From Clostridia bacterium (GTDB lineage: Bacteria > Bacillota > Clostridia > UMGS1883): a stretch of DNA of 14,830 nt. The position numbers and the translations under genes were made by a program. Location: positions 1 to 14,830 of the forward strand of contig CAAGBE010000022.1 of NCBI GenBank assembly GCA_900768005.1, in the 5' to 3' direction. This document shows positions 14,046 to 14,830 of the stretch, piece after piece. The notes under the pieces are model-generated. The model did no database searches and was not told the DNA's origin. It was given only the letters and a program-made list of their open reading frames with translations. Within the stretch, counting starts at the first letter, position 1; each line of letters begins with the position of its first letter.

Positions 14046-14474
14046 TTAGAATGGTAAATCATCATCTGTACCCATGGGAGAAATAGGTTCGGGAAGCGAA
14101 CCAAAGTCACCTGCGGAAGCAAAATCATCTCCGCCCATAACGGACTGAGAATCTCTCTTGCTTTCAGCAAAATAAACCTGATTTACTACAACATCTGTAG
14201 CATAACGCTTCTTACCATCCTGGTCATCCCAAGAGCGTGTCTGAATACTTCCCTCAAGAGCAACCATACTACCCTTTTTGAAGTATTTGGAAATAAACTC
14301 CGCAGTCTGTCTCCATGCAACGCAGTTAATAAAGTCTGCCTTGCGTTCCTCGCCCGGACGGACAAAGTTACGGTCAACTGCAATTGAAAAACTGCAAGTG
14401 CTGATTCCCTGTGGTGTGCTGCGAAGTTCGGGGTCGCGAGTAAATCTGCCCATCAAAATAACCTTGTTAAGCAT
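14046..14474 (-). CDS. ssb: Single-stranded DNA-binding protein
   Basis: Coats single-stranded DNA during replication, repair and recombination, and recruits partner enzymes through its C-terminal tail. 142 residues. The OB-fold spans about 1-105: MLNKVILMGRFTRDPELR, CSFSIAVDRNF, ADFINCVAWRQTAEF, KKGSMVALEGSIQTRSW. A flexible linker follows, and the protein ends in the acidic interaction tip DDDLPF. The ATG follows GGGAGGAA. It lies between rpsF and rpsR, the conserved Firmicutes order, 20 bases after the rpsF stop. Confidence 0.97.
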   Translation of the reverse strand: MLNKVILMGRFTRDPELRSTPQGISTCSFSIAVDRNFVRPGEERKADFINCVAWRQTAEFISKYFKKGSMVALEGSIQTRSWDDQDGKKRYATDVVVNQVYFAESKRDSQSVMGGDDFASAGDFGSLPEPISPMGTDDDLPF

Positions 14475-14494
14475 TTAAAATTCCTCCCCAATAA

Positions 14495-14791
14495 TTACGC
14501 TTCCTTGCGGATTGTGATTGTACGCATTACACCGTCGGTGATTCCGTAAATTCTCTCAAGTTCCTTGGGGAATTCAGGATTTGATGCGAAGTTCACAAGA
14601 ACGTAGTAACCTTCTGTCTTGAAGTCGATAGGATAAGCAAGCTTTCTCTTGCCCCATACGTCTACGCTTTCAACTGTTCCGTTATCAGCGATAAGCTTCT
14701 GGAACTTCTCGGAAAGAGCATTGATTTTCTCCTCCTCAAGTGCGCAGTCAAGAACAAAAATGGTTTCATACTTGTTGATAATTTCAGCCAT
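14495..14791 (-). CDS. rpsF: Small ribosomal subunit protein bS6
   Basis: Pairs with S18 on the 30S platform. 98 residues, the usual length. KYETIFVLDCALEEEKIN at the start, then DVWGKRKLAYPIDFKTEGYYVLVNF and ERIYGITDGVMRTITIRKE are characteristic. The ATG follows AAGGAGGTG. It is the first gene of rpsF-ssb-rpsR; the operon promoter lies beyond the right edge. The visible 39-base leader could include part of the known S6:S18 autoregulatory element. Confidence 0.97.
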   Translation of the reverse strand: MAEIINKYETIFVLDCALEEEKINALSEKFQKLIADNGTVESVDVWGKRKLAYPIDFKTEGYYVLVNFASNPEFPKELERIYGITDGVMRTITIRKEA

Positions 14792-14830
14792 TTTCTACAC
14801 CTCCTTCTGGTCTTTGGCCTCGGGCGGTCC

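Noticed and set aside
1..14830. Search for mobile elements, CRISPR arrays, toxin-antitoxin or defence systems
   Set aside because: No spaced direct-repeat array, transposase, integrase or defence motif was found. The gene set is core-genome in character.

Overview
The window looks like a chromosomal segment of an endospore-forming Gram-positive anaerobe of the Clostridia. The order Oscillospirales (Ruminococcaceae type) is my guess, inferred from gene content and not proven. Supporting signs are two sporulation genes (spoIIP and gpr), a paired GlgC/GlgD glycogen system, a Rex redox repressor, a class II aldolase, strong AGGAGG-type ribosome binding sites and sigma-A promoters of the TTGAAA/TAWAAT kind. 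Base composition is moderate and even. I see no IS element, prophage, CRISPR array, tRNA or rRNA. All genes except spoIIP are on the minus strand. No gap without a gene exceeds 200 bases.

Layout, left to right (the reverse of transcription for minus-strand genes): glgA (cut by the left edge), glgD, glgC and glgB form a tight glycogen-synthesis operon read from a sigma-A promoter at about 4897-4925. Then come rex, with its own terminator; fba (glycolytic aldolase); and spoIIP (engulfment hydrolase), divergent from fba. spoIIP converges on an iscU/iscS iron-sulfur pair, and the two units share a symmetric terminator. Next is an XRE/S24-type regulator with its own promoter, then gpr (germination protease), preceded by an overlapping 50-residue small gene. 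After that lie a stand-alone MsmX/UgpC-type sugar-importer ATPase, an RsuA-type pseudouridine synthase, a small membrane-anchored protein resembling the DUF4830 family, and the conserved rpsF-ssb-rpsR operon at the right edge.

Functionally, the left half deals with carbon storage and redox: GlgC/GlgD make ADP-glucose, GlgA polymerises it, GlgB branches it, Rex reads NADH/NAD+, and Fba runs glycolysis. The right half is housekeeping (Fe-S assembly, ribosomal proteins, SSB, rRNA modification) with sporulation genes interspersed. I did not find a clearly new multi-gene system. The items most worth a second look are small-scale: an rpsR-operon terminator whose 3' arm carries the ribosome binding site of the next gene; the small gene coupled to gpr; a LexA-like regulator with an altered catalytic dyad; and several unexplained palindromes or repeats at promoters.
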